Origin: JBHJHK01 sp050330975
GTDB lineage: Bacteria > Pseudomonadota > Gammaproteobacteria > Competibacterales > Competibacteraceae
Direction of reading: 5' to 3'
Assembly (NCBI GenBank): GCA_050330975.1
Contig: JBHJHK010000005.1
Coordinates: forward strand, 1-21,787
DNA: 21,787 nucleotides
The notes beneath the pieces are model-generated. The model was given only the letters and a program-made list of their open reading frames with translations. It was not told the origin of the DNA and made no database searches. The translations under genes and the position numbers were made by a program. The stretch's first letter is position 1; each line of letters begins with the position of its first letter. Positions 1 to 6,513 of the stretch are shown here, piece after piece.

Positions 1-285
1 GAATCGCCTTCCCCCCCCGCCGATGTATCCCCAGTACCGACGTCCTTGGGCCTGTGGATGGTACAGTTGGGAAGCTTTGCCGATCGGGTCAACGCCGAGC
101 AGCTGCGCATCCGGTTACAAAGCGACTATTCCGTCACTGTCCAGCCCGTGTCGGTGGCGGGTCAACGCCTGTTTCGGGTGCGGGTGGGCCCTCAACTCAG
201 CCGCGCCGCCGCCGAAACCGTCGGACGGGACCTGGAGCGACGCCTGGGCTTGCCGGGAATCAAAGTGGTGGCCTTGGACGATTGA
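1..285 (+). CDS. SPOR-domain protein, DedD-like (5' end outside window)
   Basis: The frame is open from the first base and stops at TGA 283-285, so only the last 94 residues are visible. They hold a Pro/Ser-rich linker and then a SPOR domain: LWMVQLGSFADRVNAEQL, followed by the RLFRVRVGP core strand typical of SPOR repeats. SPOR domains bind denuded glycan strands of septal peptidoglycan, so the full protein is expected to be an inner-membrane protein with a periplasmic C-terminus acting at division. In Pseudomonas-like genomes a SPOR protein sits just upstream of cvpA, as here, which supports a DedD-type assignment. The N-terminal membrane anchor is not in the window, so the family member cannot be fixed. 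Confidence 0.85.
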   Translation, partial: ESPSPPADVSPVPTSLGLWMVQLGSFADRVNAEQLRIRLQSDYSVTVQPVSVAGQRLFRVRVGPQLSRAAAETVGRDLERRLGLPGIKVVALDD

Positions 286-353
286 CGGAGCGCGGCTGCA
301 CGGGCGCAAGCTGTCGGGTTGCCGCCCATGCTCCACCGGGTCCCCGATGGGTT

Positions 354-376
354 TTGCCGGGTCTTCGTGCTACACT
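354..376 (+). promoter_or_regulatory. possible extended -10 promoter for cvpA-purF
   Basis: In the 134-bp gap between the SPOR gene and cvpA, TGCTACACT (368-376) matches an extended -10 element (TGn then TACACT). No good -35 lies at 16-18 bp; the nearest TTGCCG is too close. The placement, 44 bp before the cvpA ATG, is sensible. This is a pattern call only. Confidence 0.3.
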
Positions 377-419
377 CCCGCCCTTGTTGAAACGGCGCCG
401 CCTATTGGCAAAAGGTTAG

Positions 420-962
420 ATGGACATATTCGCTGAACTCACCTGGACCGACTACATCGTTCTAGGCATTATCCTCATATCGGCCATCATCGGCCTGTGG
501 CGGGGTTTTGTCCGCGAAGTCTTGGCGCTCTTTACTTGGGTCGCCGCCTTTACCGTCGCCATCGCCTTTGCCGAGCCCGTGGCAGCCCAGCTCGCCGCCT
601 ACGTCGCCGTGCCCTCGGTGCGCACCATTCTGGCCTGTGGCGGTCTGTTCTTGGTGACTCTGTTCATCGGCGGTGTCGTGGTGTTGGTGATGACCCGCCT
701 GGTCAAATTCACCGGTATAGGTGGCACAGACCGCTTGATAGGCTTGGTGTTTGGGGTTTTGCGGGGGGGGGCTGTGGTGGTGGCCCTGGTGATGCTCGCC
801 GGACTCACCCCTTTGCCCACAGACCCCTGGTGGCAACAGTCCAAGACTTTGCCGTTTTTCGAGGGCCTAGCCGACTGGGTCAGCCAGTACCTGCCCGAGG
901 ATTTGGCCGAGCAGTTTCGCTTTGAATCCGACCCCGCGCCACCCGCTTCCACAACGGGGTGA
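420..962 (+). CDS. cvpA: CvpA family inner-membrane protein
   Basis: This 180-residue protein has four hydrophobic segments (about residues 12-30, 33-55, 64-90 and 102-122). It carries the family signature near the N-terminus, TWTDYIVLGIILISAIIGLWR followed by GFVREV, which marks the first helix and the G-x-x-R-E turn. CvpA was named for its requirement in colicin V production and is linked to envelope homeostasis; its molecular activity is not settled. It lies 42 bp upstream of purF, the order seen in many gammaproteobacteria, and is probably co-transcribed with it. The start is ATG 420 with AAAGG a few bases upstream. The last 20 residues are a polar Pro/Ser/Thr tail. Confidence 0.93.
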   Translation: MDIFAELTWTDYIVLGIILISAIIGLWRGFVREVLALFTWVAAFTVAIAFAEPVAAQLAAYVAVPSVRTILACGGLFLVTLFIGGVVVLVMTRLVKFTGIGGTDRLIGLVFGVLRGGAVVVALVMLAGLTPLPTDPWWQQSKTLPFFEGLADWVSQYLPEDLAEQFRFESDPAPPASTTG

Positions 963-1004
963 GGTGCCAAGCCCCCTATTCACCCCTGGAGAGGCCTTGA
1001 GACC

Positions 1005-2555
1005 ATGTGTGGCATCGTCGGTCTAGTGGCCCATGGGCCCGTCAACCAAGCCCTGTTTGACGCCCTGACGGTTCTCCAACACCGGGGCCAAGACGCGGCG
1101 GGGATGGTCACTTGCCAGGGGGGACGCTTTTTCCTCCGCAAGGACAGCGGCCTGGTGCGGGATGTGATCCGCACTCGCCACATGATCCAACTGGCGGGCC
1201 ATGGGGGCATCGGCCACCTGCGCTACCCCACGGCCGGCAGCGACAGCACCACCGAAGCCCAACCCTTCTACGTCAATTCGCCCTTTGGCATCGCCATGGC
1301 CCACAACGGCAACCTCACCAATGCCATCGCCCTCAAGGACGAATTGTTCAAGAGCGACCGCCGCCACCTCAACACCGACTCCGATTCTGAGGTACTTCTC
1401 AACGTTTTTGCCCACGAACTCCACAGCCACAGCGGTTTGCTGATCCGGGTCTCAGATGTCTTTGCCGCCGTGGCGGCGGTCCACCGCCGGGTGCGGGGAG
1501 CCTACAGTGTGGTGGCGTTGATCAACGGCTTTGGTCTGGTGGCCTTTCGCGATCCCCATGGCATTCGACCCTTGTGCTACGGGCATCGGGAGGGCGGTGG
1601 GGGTACGGAGGTTTTGGTGGCCTCGGAATCGGTGGCCCTGGATGCCCTGGGGTTTGAGTTTACCGCCGACCTGGCACCTGGGGAGGCGTTGTGCGTGACC
1701 TTTGATGGCACGGTCCATCGCCAGTCCTGTGCCCAGGAGACCAGTCTTTCCCCCTGTTTGTTTGAGTACGTCTACTTCGCCCGCCCCGATTCCGTCATCG
1801 ACGGAGTGTCGGTTCACCGGGCTCGGCTGCGCATGGGAGAGGTCCTGGCGAACAAGATCCGTCGCACTTGGTCTGACCACGACATCGATGTGGTGATACC
1901 CGTCCCCGAATCCAGTCGCTCCTCGGCCTTGGAGTTGGCGTTGACTTTGGGTGTTCCCTACCGGGAGGGGTTGATCAAAAACCGCTACATCGCCCGCACT
2001 TTTATCATGCCGGGCCAGCGGCAGCGCAAGCGTTCTGTGCGGCAAAAGCTCAATCCCATCCCCTTGGAATTCCAGGGCAAAAACGTACTGCTGGTGGACG
2101 ATTCCATCGTCCGGGGCACCACCTCCCGGGAGATTGTTCAAATGGCCCGGGAGGCCGGTGCCCGGCGGGTCTATTTTGCCTCGGCGGCCCCGCCGGTGCG
2201 GTTCCCCAACGTCTATGGCATTGACTTGGCGACGGCCTCGGAACTCATCGCCTCTGGGCGCACCGAGGAGGAGGTGGCGGTGGCCATTGGCGTCGACCGC
2301 CTCATCTACCAGGACTTGGCCGACTTGACCGCAGCGGTGCGCCGCGACAACCCCGGTATCTACCGCTTTGAAGACGCCTGTTTTAGCGGCTGTTACCTGA
2401 CGGGTGATGTCGACCCTGGCTATCTCCAGGGGTTGGCGGCGCGCCGGTCGTCTGCTCCCGAGGCGTCTGGGGCTTTTGTGTCTGTGGACGGCGATGAAGG
2501 AGAGGGTAAGGCCGTCGCCGGGGCCGATAGCATCGACTTACACAACCCCGCCTAG
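1005..2555 (+). CDS. purF: Amidophosphoribosyltransferase (glutamine PRPP amidotransferase)
   Basis: This enzyme catalyses the first committed step of de novo purine synthesis, PRPP plus glutamine to 5-phosphoribosylamine. The protein is 516 residues, close to the usual ~505. It opens MCGIVGLV, so Cys2 becomes the N-terminal nucleophile after Met removal and there is no propeptide. The glutaminase half carries LQHRGQDAAG and GHLRYPT. The phosphoribosyltransferase half carries the PRPP-binding loop VLLVDDSIVRGTT at residues 361-373, preceded by the acceptor-side segment RYIARTFIMPGQRQRK. The start is ATG 1005 with a GGAGAGG ribosome binding site about 9 bp upstream. The final ~35 residues are an acidic, poorly conserved extension. 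metZ follows after 36 bp, again the Pseudomonas-type order. Confidence 0.97.
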   Translation: MCGIVGLVAHGPVNQALFDALTVLQHRGQDAAGMVTCQGGRFFLRKDSGLVRDVIRTRHMIQLAGHGGIGHLRYPTAGSDSTTEAQPFYVNSPFGIAMAHNGNLTNAIALKDELFKSDRRHLNTDSDSEVLLNVFAHELHSHSGLLIRVSDVFAAVAAVHRRVRGAYSVVALINGFGLVAFRDPHGIRPLCYGHREGGGGTEVLVASESVALDALGFEFTADLAPGEALCVTFDGTVHRQSCAQETSLSPCLFEYVYFARPDSVIDGVSVHRARLRMGEVLANKIRRTWSDHDIDVVIPVPESSRSSALELALTLGVPYREGLIKNRYIARTFIMPGQRQRKRSVRQKLNPIPLEFQGKNVLLVDDSIVRGTTSREIVQMAREAGARRVYFASAAPPVRFPNVYGIDLATASELIASGRTEEEVAVAIGVDRLIYQDLADLTAAVRRDNPGIYRFEDACFSGCYLTGDVDPGYLQGLAARRSSAPEASGAFVSVDGDEGEGKAVAGADSIDLHNPA

Positions 2556-2591
2556 GTGGGGGTTAGTGCCACGGCATGGGAGGAACTGACA

Positions 2592-3773
2592 ATGGAAGAC
2601 GATTACGGCCCATGGGGGTTTGACAGCCGAGGGGTGCGGGCGGGCCATCGGCGCACCGCAGAGGGGGAGCACGCCGAACCCATCTTCACCACCTCGAGTT
2701 TTGTGTTTGAGAATGCCGCCCAGGCGGCGGCCCGGTTTGGCGAAACCGAGGCCGGCAACATTTACTCTCGCTTCACCAACCCCACGGTGGAGACCTTTGC
2801 CGTCCGTTTGGCGGCCCTGGAGGGGGGTGAGGCCTGTATGCCCACGGCCTCGGGGATGGCGGCGATCTTGTCCTGTTGCATGGCGTTCCTCAAGGCTGGC
2901 GACCACGTGTTGTGTTCCCGCAGCGTGTTTGGCGCCACGGTATCCCTGTTCACCAAGTATCTGAGCCGGTTTGGGGTAGAGACTACCTTTGTCGATCTGG
3001 TGGATCCCGTGGCCTGGGAGGCGGCGTTGCGCCCCACCACCCGGTTGTTCTATCTGGAGACCCCCTCCAACCCCCTCACCGAGGTGGCCGATATCCGGCA
3101 ATTGGCGGAGATCGCCCGGGCCCACGGCTGTCGGTTGGTGGTGGACAACTGTTTTTGCACCCCCGCCCTCCAGCGCCCCTTGGCCCTGGGGGCCCACGGG
3201 GTGATCCATTCGGCCACCAAGTACTTGGATGGCCAGGGGCGCTGTGTGGGGGGAGCCGTGGTGGGGTCGCGGGAAGACATGGACGCCGTGCGGGCCTTTG
3301 TCCGCACCGCCGGCCCCTGTATGAGCCCCTTTAACGCCTGGGTGTTTCTCAAGGGTCTGGAAACCTTGTCGTTGCGGATGAAGGCCCACTGCGCCAATGC
3401 CCACGCTTTGGCGCTGTGGCTCAAAGAGCAGCCCGCTGTCACTTCAGTCCACTATCCGGGGCTGGTGGACCATCCCCAACACAGCCTGGCGGCCAGCCAA
3501 CAGTTGGCTTTTGGTGGCATCGTCTCCTTTGAGTTAGCAGGGGGGCGGGAGGCGGCCTGGCGGCTCATCGACGCCACCCAGATGGTGTCCATCACCGGCA
3601 ACTTGGGCGATGTCAAGACCACCATTACCCACCCGGCCTCCACCACCCACGGTCGTCTTACCGACGCCGAGCGGGCGGCGGCGGGGATCACCGAGGGCTT
3701 GATTCGCCTCTCCGTGGGGGTGGAAGACATCGAGGATCTCCAGGCCGATTTGGCCCGCGGTTTGGGCCGGTGA
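2592..3773 (+). CDS. metZ: O-succinylhomoserine sulfhydrylase
   Basis: This is a PLP enzyme of the Cys/Met metabolism family, 393 residues. It shows YSRFTNPTVETF near the N-terminus, the cofactor-side segment ASGMAAI, VDNCFCTPALQRP, and the Schiff-base lysine K210 in HSATKYLDGQGR. In this family, members next to purF use O-succinylhomoserine and sulfide to make homocysteine directly. The choice between MetZ and a cystathionine gamma-synthase rests on the cvpA-purF context and the HSATKYLDGQGR motif. I place the start at ATG 2592, preceded by GGGAGGAA at good spacing, rather than the in-frame GTG 2556 directly after the purF stop, which has no ribosome binding site. The stop TGA overlaps the GTG start of the next gene. 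Confidence 0.93.
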   Translation: MEDDYGPWGFDSRGVRAGHRRTAEGEHAEPIFTTSSFVFENAAQAAARFGETEAGNIYSRFTNPTVETFAVRLAALEGGEACMPTASGMAAILSCCMAFLKAGDHVLCSRSVFGATVSLFTKYLSRFGVETTFVDLVDPVAWEAALRPTTRLFYLETPSNPLTEVADIRQLAEIARAHGCRLVVDNCFCTPALQRPLALGAHGVIHSATKYLDGQGRCVGGAVVGSREDMDAVRAFVRTAGPCMSPFNAWVFLKGLETLSLRMKAHCANAHALALWLKEQPAVTSVHYPGLVDHPQHSLAASQQLAFGGIVSFELAGGREAAWRLIDATQMVSITGNLGDVKTTITHPASTTHGRLTDAERAAAGITEGLIRLSVGVEDIEDLQADLARGLGR

Positions 3774-4486
3774 GAGCCCGTTCTGCCATGTCCCGGGGGG
3801 TGGCTATTTGCGCCATTACCTTTGACCTGGACGACACCCTGTGGGATGTGGGCGTTGTCATCCGCCGCGCCGAGGTAAAGCTCCACGCCTGGCTGGCCCG
3901 GCACCACCCCCCCGTGGCGGACGCCTATGACCCCGTGGCGTTGCGGGCTTTGACCCAGGCGGTGGCGGCCGATCATCCAGAACAAGCCTTCGACCGCAGC
4001 TTTTTGCGCCTTGAAGCCCTGCGCCGGGCGGCGGAGGCCATCGATCACCAACCCTTTTGTCCCCACAGCGCCTTTGAGGTGTTCTACCGGGCTCGCAACG
4101 AGGTGGTGTTCTTCGACGATGTGTTGCCCTGTTTGGAGCGGCTCAAGGGTCGTTATCCCCTGGCGGCGTTGACCAACGGCAACGCCAACATCGAGCAGGT
4201 GGGTTTGGGGGAGGTCATGGACTTTGCCATCGCCGCCACCGATGTGGGTGCCCCCAAGCCGGACCCATCGATGTTTATCGCCGCTTGCCAGCGGCTCGAC
4301 CTCGAACCCGCCCAGGTGCTCCACGTGGGCGATGACCCGGAGTTGGATGTGTTGGCGGCGGCCGAGGTGGGGATGGCCACGGCTTGGGTCAACCGCAAAG
4401 GCCAGTCTTGGCCGGGGCGGGGGGCGTTTGATGTCGAGCTGGAGAGTCTCGCTGCCCTGGACGAGGTGTTGGACGATTGGCGGTGA
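3770..4486 (+). CDS. HAD-IA family phosphatase, YigB-like
   Basis: This 238-residue haloacid dehalogenase-superfamily hydrolase has all four motifs. Motif I is FDLDDTLWD with the nucleophile and acid Asp pair, motif II is LTNGNANIEQ, the motif III lysine is in GAPKPDPSMF, and motif IV is VGDDPELDVLAA. An alpha-helical cap lies between motifs I and II. The ITFDLDDTL / TNGNA / HVGDD pattern and length match the E. coli YigB group, phosphatases acting on flavin intermediates such as FMN and the riboflavin-pathway pyrimidine phosphate. The substrate here is inferred, not shown. GTG 3770 overlaps the metZ stop as GTGA; an internal ATG at 3788 is an alternative start and would remove six residues. 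The stop lies inside a 9-bp tandem repeat that supplies a second in-frame TGA. Confidence 0.88.
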   Translation: MRARSAMSRGVAICAITFDLDDTLWDVGVVIRRAEVKLHAWLARHHPPVADAYDPVALRALTQAVAADHPEQAFDRSFLRLEALRRAAEAIDHQPFCPHSAFEVFYRARNEVVFFDDVLPCLERLKGRYPLAALTNGNANIEQVGLGEVMDFAIAATDVGAPKPDPSMFIAACQRLDLEPAQVLHVGDDPELDVLAAAEVGMATAWVNRKGQSWPGRGAFDVELESLAALDEVLDDWR

Positions 4487-4506
4487 GGGCGGTGAGGGCG
4501 GTGGGG
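4481..4506 (+). repeat. 9-bp tandem repeat across the phosphatase stop codon
   Basis: CGGTGAGGG occurs at 4481-4489 and 4490-4498, followed by a partial third copy (CGGTGGGG, 4499-4506). Each of the first two units reads CGG TGA GGG in the gene frame, so the stop codon is duplicated. The motif TTGCGGTGAG recurs at about 4597 and 4778. Confidence 0.7.
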
Positions 4507-4682
4507 CGTGGCTTTGGCCTTGCGCAGAGTCCACGGCAATACAGTGGTCTCAGACTTAAAGGTAGTGGTCGTGGCGGCTTTGCAGGGCGAGAACTTGCGG
4601 TGAGCGGCGAGAATTCCATGGTCAGAGCACATCCCGTGCCCGGCATCCCGTTGATAACTTGACCTTATCCTCGTCGCTGATG

Positions 4683-4707
4683 AACGGTTTATAGCGTTAT
4701 AACCGTT
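4683..4707. repeat. inverted repeat AACGGTT / AACCGTT
   Basis: The arms are AACGGTT (4683-4689) and AACCGTT (4701-4707), exact 7-bp complements with an 11-nt AT-rich centre. The repeat lies in the AT-rich island of the intergenic gap and is far from any recognised start, so it may be an operator, a terminator stem or a relic. No function is assigned. Confidence 0.5.
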
Positions 4708-4803
4708 TTGAACTCTGTAGTGACTAAATGACCGATGGTCGTGTTCTTTTGGGTTTTAGTGTTGTCGAGTGCAGCCGTTGCGGTGAGTTTAAATCCGGCC
4801 TGC

Positions 4804-4821
4804 AGCGTTGAAGACGCTTTT
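4804..4821 (+). terminator. weak terminator-like hairpin
   Basis: AGCGT (4804-4808) pairs with ACGCT (4814-4818) across a 5-nt loop, followed by TTT. The stem is short, so this is at best a weak plus-strand terminator more than 300 bp after the phosphatase gene. Confidence 0.2.
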
Positions 4822-4904
4822 ACCCCTGGCGAGATAGCTCGAACCCCAAGGGGGCCTGGCGGGGCGTCATAAAACCCATTCCCTGGGTCCTGCCAAAGGG
4901 CGAT

Positions 4905-5414
4905 TTACAGCATACCCCGGGATAGGACAATGGCCTGGCCACCGGGGAGGTAGACCACGTTTTCCGGCGACGCTTCGGGAGTGGATTCCGCCATCGCCGG
5001 GGCGTCGACGTCACCGCTCTCTTCGGCGGCCAACAAGCCGCTCTCCCGCAGTTGGGCCAGGCGCTCATCGACCCCAGAGCTCGCTCCAAGACCGCTGGGC
5101 GCGGTGGCACCCAAGGGCGCATCGGCGAAAAAGTTGGCGATGCTGTCGCCAAATTCATTGCCCACGGCCCTGTTGTCGTCGACACCGTGGGCCACGGCGA
5201 CCATCATGGACCGAGCCGCATCGGCGAAGTCCTGGTTGAGGCCCAAAAAGCCGTGCTCGTCTCCCCGTCCCAATTCGGCCCCCAGGGACTCTTCCACTTG
5301 GTTGCGGAAGTCCGCCATCTGCGACTGCAGGTAGGCATCGAGGTCGAGGGATGGGCGAACACCACCGATTGTCAAGAAATCACTATTGCCAATAGCAAGG
5401 TCTAAACCGCTCAT
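4905..5414 (-). CDS. Hypothetical acidic protein, unrecognised
   Basis: This is a 169-residue protein that I do not recognise. It begins MSGLDLAIGNSDFLTIGG and is rich in Asp, Glu, Ala, Gly and Ser. It has no cysteine, no signal peptide and no membrane segment. A middle stretch (roughly residues 30-95) looks amphipathic and helical, and a low-complexity acidic Ala/Ser/Pro/Glu linker (about 130-150) precedes a short hydrophobic end with YLPGGQAIVLS. The start ATG 5412-5414 has a GGAA about seven bases upstream. It stands alone on the minus strand between two plus-strand operons, with AT-richer DNA on both sides, and a large palindrome lies ~120 bp upstream of its start. It is probably real, given the good start and gap-filling position, but has no assigned role. 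Secretion by a non-Sec route or a scaffold role are possibilities only. Confidence 0.6.
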   Translation of the reverse strand: MSGLDLAIGNSDFLTIGGVRPSLDLDAYLQSQMADFRNQVEESLGAELGRGDEHGFLGLNQDFADAARSMMVAVAHGVDDNRAVGNEFGDSIANFFADAPLGATAPSGLGASSGVDERLAQLRESGLLAAEESGDVDAPAMAESTPEASPENVVYLPGGQAIVLSRGML

Positions 5415-5531
5415 GATCTATTCCATTTGTATCCTGTGGTTGGCGATTTGAGAACGCCCTAGGTATCTCAACAGACGTTGCTGAACGCACCCGCTCGCCA
5501 GTTTGTAAGTGTGTCAGTCGAATCTGATGTA

Positions 5532-5570
5532 TGACCTTTCGATTGAATTCACCATTCAATGGAAGGGTCA
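5532..5570. repeat. 39-bp near-perfect palindrome
   Basis: The left arm at 5532-5548 (TGACCTTTCGATTGAAT) pairs with the right arm at 5554-5570 (ATTCAATGGAAGGGTCA) across a 5-nt spacer TCACC. Fifteen of 17 positions are complementary, and the inner seven (ATTGAAT/ATTCAAT) and outer five (TGACC/GGTCA) are exact. No T-run follows on either strand, so it is not a standard terminator. It lies 118 bp upstream of the orphan gene start and could be a regulator binding site or a repeat element. Confidence 0.75.
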
Positions 5571-5917
5571 CTGATCTGTCGACCCCTGTACTGCCAATAT
5601 ATCAACGCAACAATAAGATCGGTACGAACATGGACCGACACAGTAACTGCGTTGTTGAGAATTGCACATTTTGGTTACAGTCCCATGTCGTTCTATGGGT
5701 AATAGTTCACAGTGCTAGCGGTGACAAGGGTTGTGGCCCGGGAAGTGTCAACCTTCTCGGCGTCCAAAATGGGGTGTGGAACAACGCGCAGGCGAAGTGG
5801 GCAGGGCGCTGGGTCATGGCGGTTCGACTGAATGCTGTGTAGACATTCAGCAACATGCACTCTTCCCTACATGGGACAGGCTTGGCCAACGGTTTCTCCA
5901 GTGCCGTCGGAGTTGAT

Positions 5918-6006
5918 GGGGCAATCCATGCCCCCGATGGTGAAGGGATGGTTTGCCCTTCCCGTTTTGCCCGGGGTTTGGCCACACCCCGCTGGGGCGG
6001 CAAACC
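5918..6006. repeat. cluster of nested inverted repeats before the CHAT/CHASE2 operon
   Basis: Three exact stems occur within 90 bp. GGGGCA/TGCCCC is at 5918-5923 and 5929-5934. GGTTTGCC/GGCAAACC is at 5950-5957 and 5999-6006. Inside the latter, CGGGGT/ACCCCG is at 5972-5977 and 5986-5991. The outer and inner stems of the second structure can form together. The cluster ends ~80 bp before the next start, so it could be a structured 5' leader, an attenuator or a REP-like element. Confidence 0.5.
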
Positions 6007-6084
6007 TTCCGTTGCCAAGGGGGAGGCGCGGGGGAAACTTCGGGTAAACTCTCAGCCACAGCTCACCACCTCTACGCGATTCCC

Positions 6085-6492
6085 ATGACGACTCGCCCCA
6101 TCGGACCAGCCCATTGGTTATTGCTGGGAATACTGTGCGGTATATCCCCTGGGTCTAAGGCCACAATAGCGGACGTGGTTTTCCCGAGGGTCGCGGAGGG
6201 ACCAACCCACGACCCCAGGACAACCACCCGTCGCGCCGCAGCCGACGTCCAGGGTGCGGACGCCTTGCTGGAGCTCGCCGACTACTACCTGTCCCGGGGG
6301 CAGTGGCGGGCGGCGGCGGGGGACGATCGGGCGGCGGCGCAGTTGGTGGGCGAGTTCTCCCGCCAGTTGGCCAGCGATGCCCCGTCCAAGGCCCATGCCC
6401 TCAAGCACGCTCAGGAATCGTTGATCAGTAATCGCCGCTACCGCCACCCCTTTTACTGGTCGCCGTTCTTGCTCATCGGCAATTGGTTTTGA
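6085..6492 (+). CDS. Truncated CHAT-domain protein (C-terminal CHAT remnant)
   Basis: This is a 135-residue product from ATG 6085. The N-terminus has a hydrophobic segment (HWLLLGILCGIS, about residues 10-21) like a signal peptide. A short helical stretch follows, LLELADYYLSRGQWRAA, resembling one TPR helix pair. The last ~50 residues match the extreme C-terminal end of a CHAT caspase-like peptidase domain, with SKAHALKHAQESLI and then RYRHPFYWSPFLLIGNWF; CHAT proteins usually end with a Y-R-H-P-Y-x-W-A-P-F-x-L-I-G-x-W pattern. The catalytic His and Cys segments of CHAT are absent, so it cannot be a protease. The simplest reading is a former signal peptide-TPR-CHAT gene shortened by an in-frame deletion. 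The frame stays open and the gene lies 21 bp before the cyclase, so it may still be translated. No strong ribosome binding site is seen at 6085. Confidence 0.7.
   Translation: MTTRPIGPAHWLLLGILCGISPGSKATIADVVFPRVAEGPTHDPRTTTRRAAADVQGADALLELADYYLSRGQWRAAAGDDRAAAQLVGEFSRQLASDAPSKAHALKHAQESLISNRRYRHPFYWSPFLLIGNWF
6307..6339 (+). repeat. 12-bp direct repeat at the CHAT-remnant junction
   Basis: CGGGCGGCGGCG occurs exactly at 6307-6318 and 6328-6339, a period of 21 bp, and encodes Arg-Ala-Ala-Ala twice in frame. It sits where the TPR-like segment gives way to the CHAT C-terminal segment. Confidence 0.8.
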
Positions 6493-6513
6493 TGAGCCGT
6501 GGGGATTAAGGTG

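Larger units (their letters stand above)
4487..4904. other. intergenic region between convergent genes, AT-richer core
   Basis: This is a gap of 418 bp between the plus-strand phosphatase and the minus-strand orphan gene. I find no convincing coding frame on either strand. From about 4650 to 4800 the base composition becomes clearly AT-richer than the flanks. The stretch holds an inverted repeat (4683-4707), a short GACC/GGTC palindrome (4730-4740) and a weak hairpin followed by T residues (4804-4821). It could contain terminators for both genes, though no strong rho-independent terminator is visible. Confidence 0.5.
5415..6084. other. 670-bp intergenic region with large palindrome and structured leader
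   Basis: This region separates divergent genes: the orphan on the minus strand and the CHAT-remnant operon on the plus strand. Its first ~300 bp are AT-richer than the rest of the window. The second half returns to high GC and carries several nested inverted repeats. Open frames of up to about 100 codons exist, but none has a ribosome binding site or a protein-like composition. I see no tRNA or transposon remnant. The promoters of both flanking transcripts must lie here, but no clear -35/-10 pair stands out. Confidence 0.5.

Noticed and set aside
2538..3404. Minus-strand frame of 288 codons
   Set aside because: It is antisense to metZ with low-complexity Gly/His composition.
3452..4534. Minus-strand frame of 360 codons
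   Set aside because: It is antisense to metZ and the HAD phosphatase, which have intact catalytic motifs, and it has no recognisable domain.
5531..5842. Plus-strand frame of 103 codons in the intergenic gap
   Set aside because: It has no ribosome binding site, no domain and a composition unlike a folded protein; it begins inside the large palindrome.
5953..6084. N-terminal extension of the CHAT remnant
   Set aside because: It runs through the hairpin cluster and encodes no signal peptide or family sequence; ATG 6085 gives a signal-peptide-like start.
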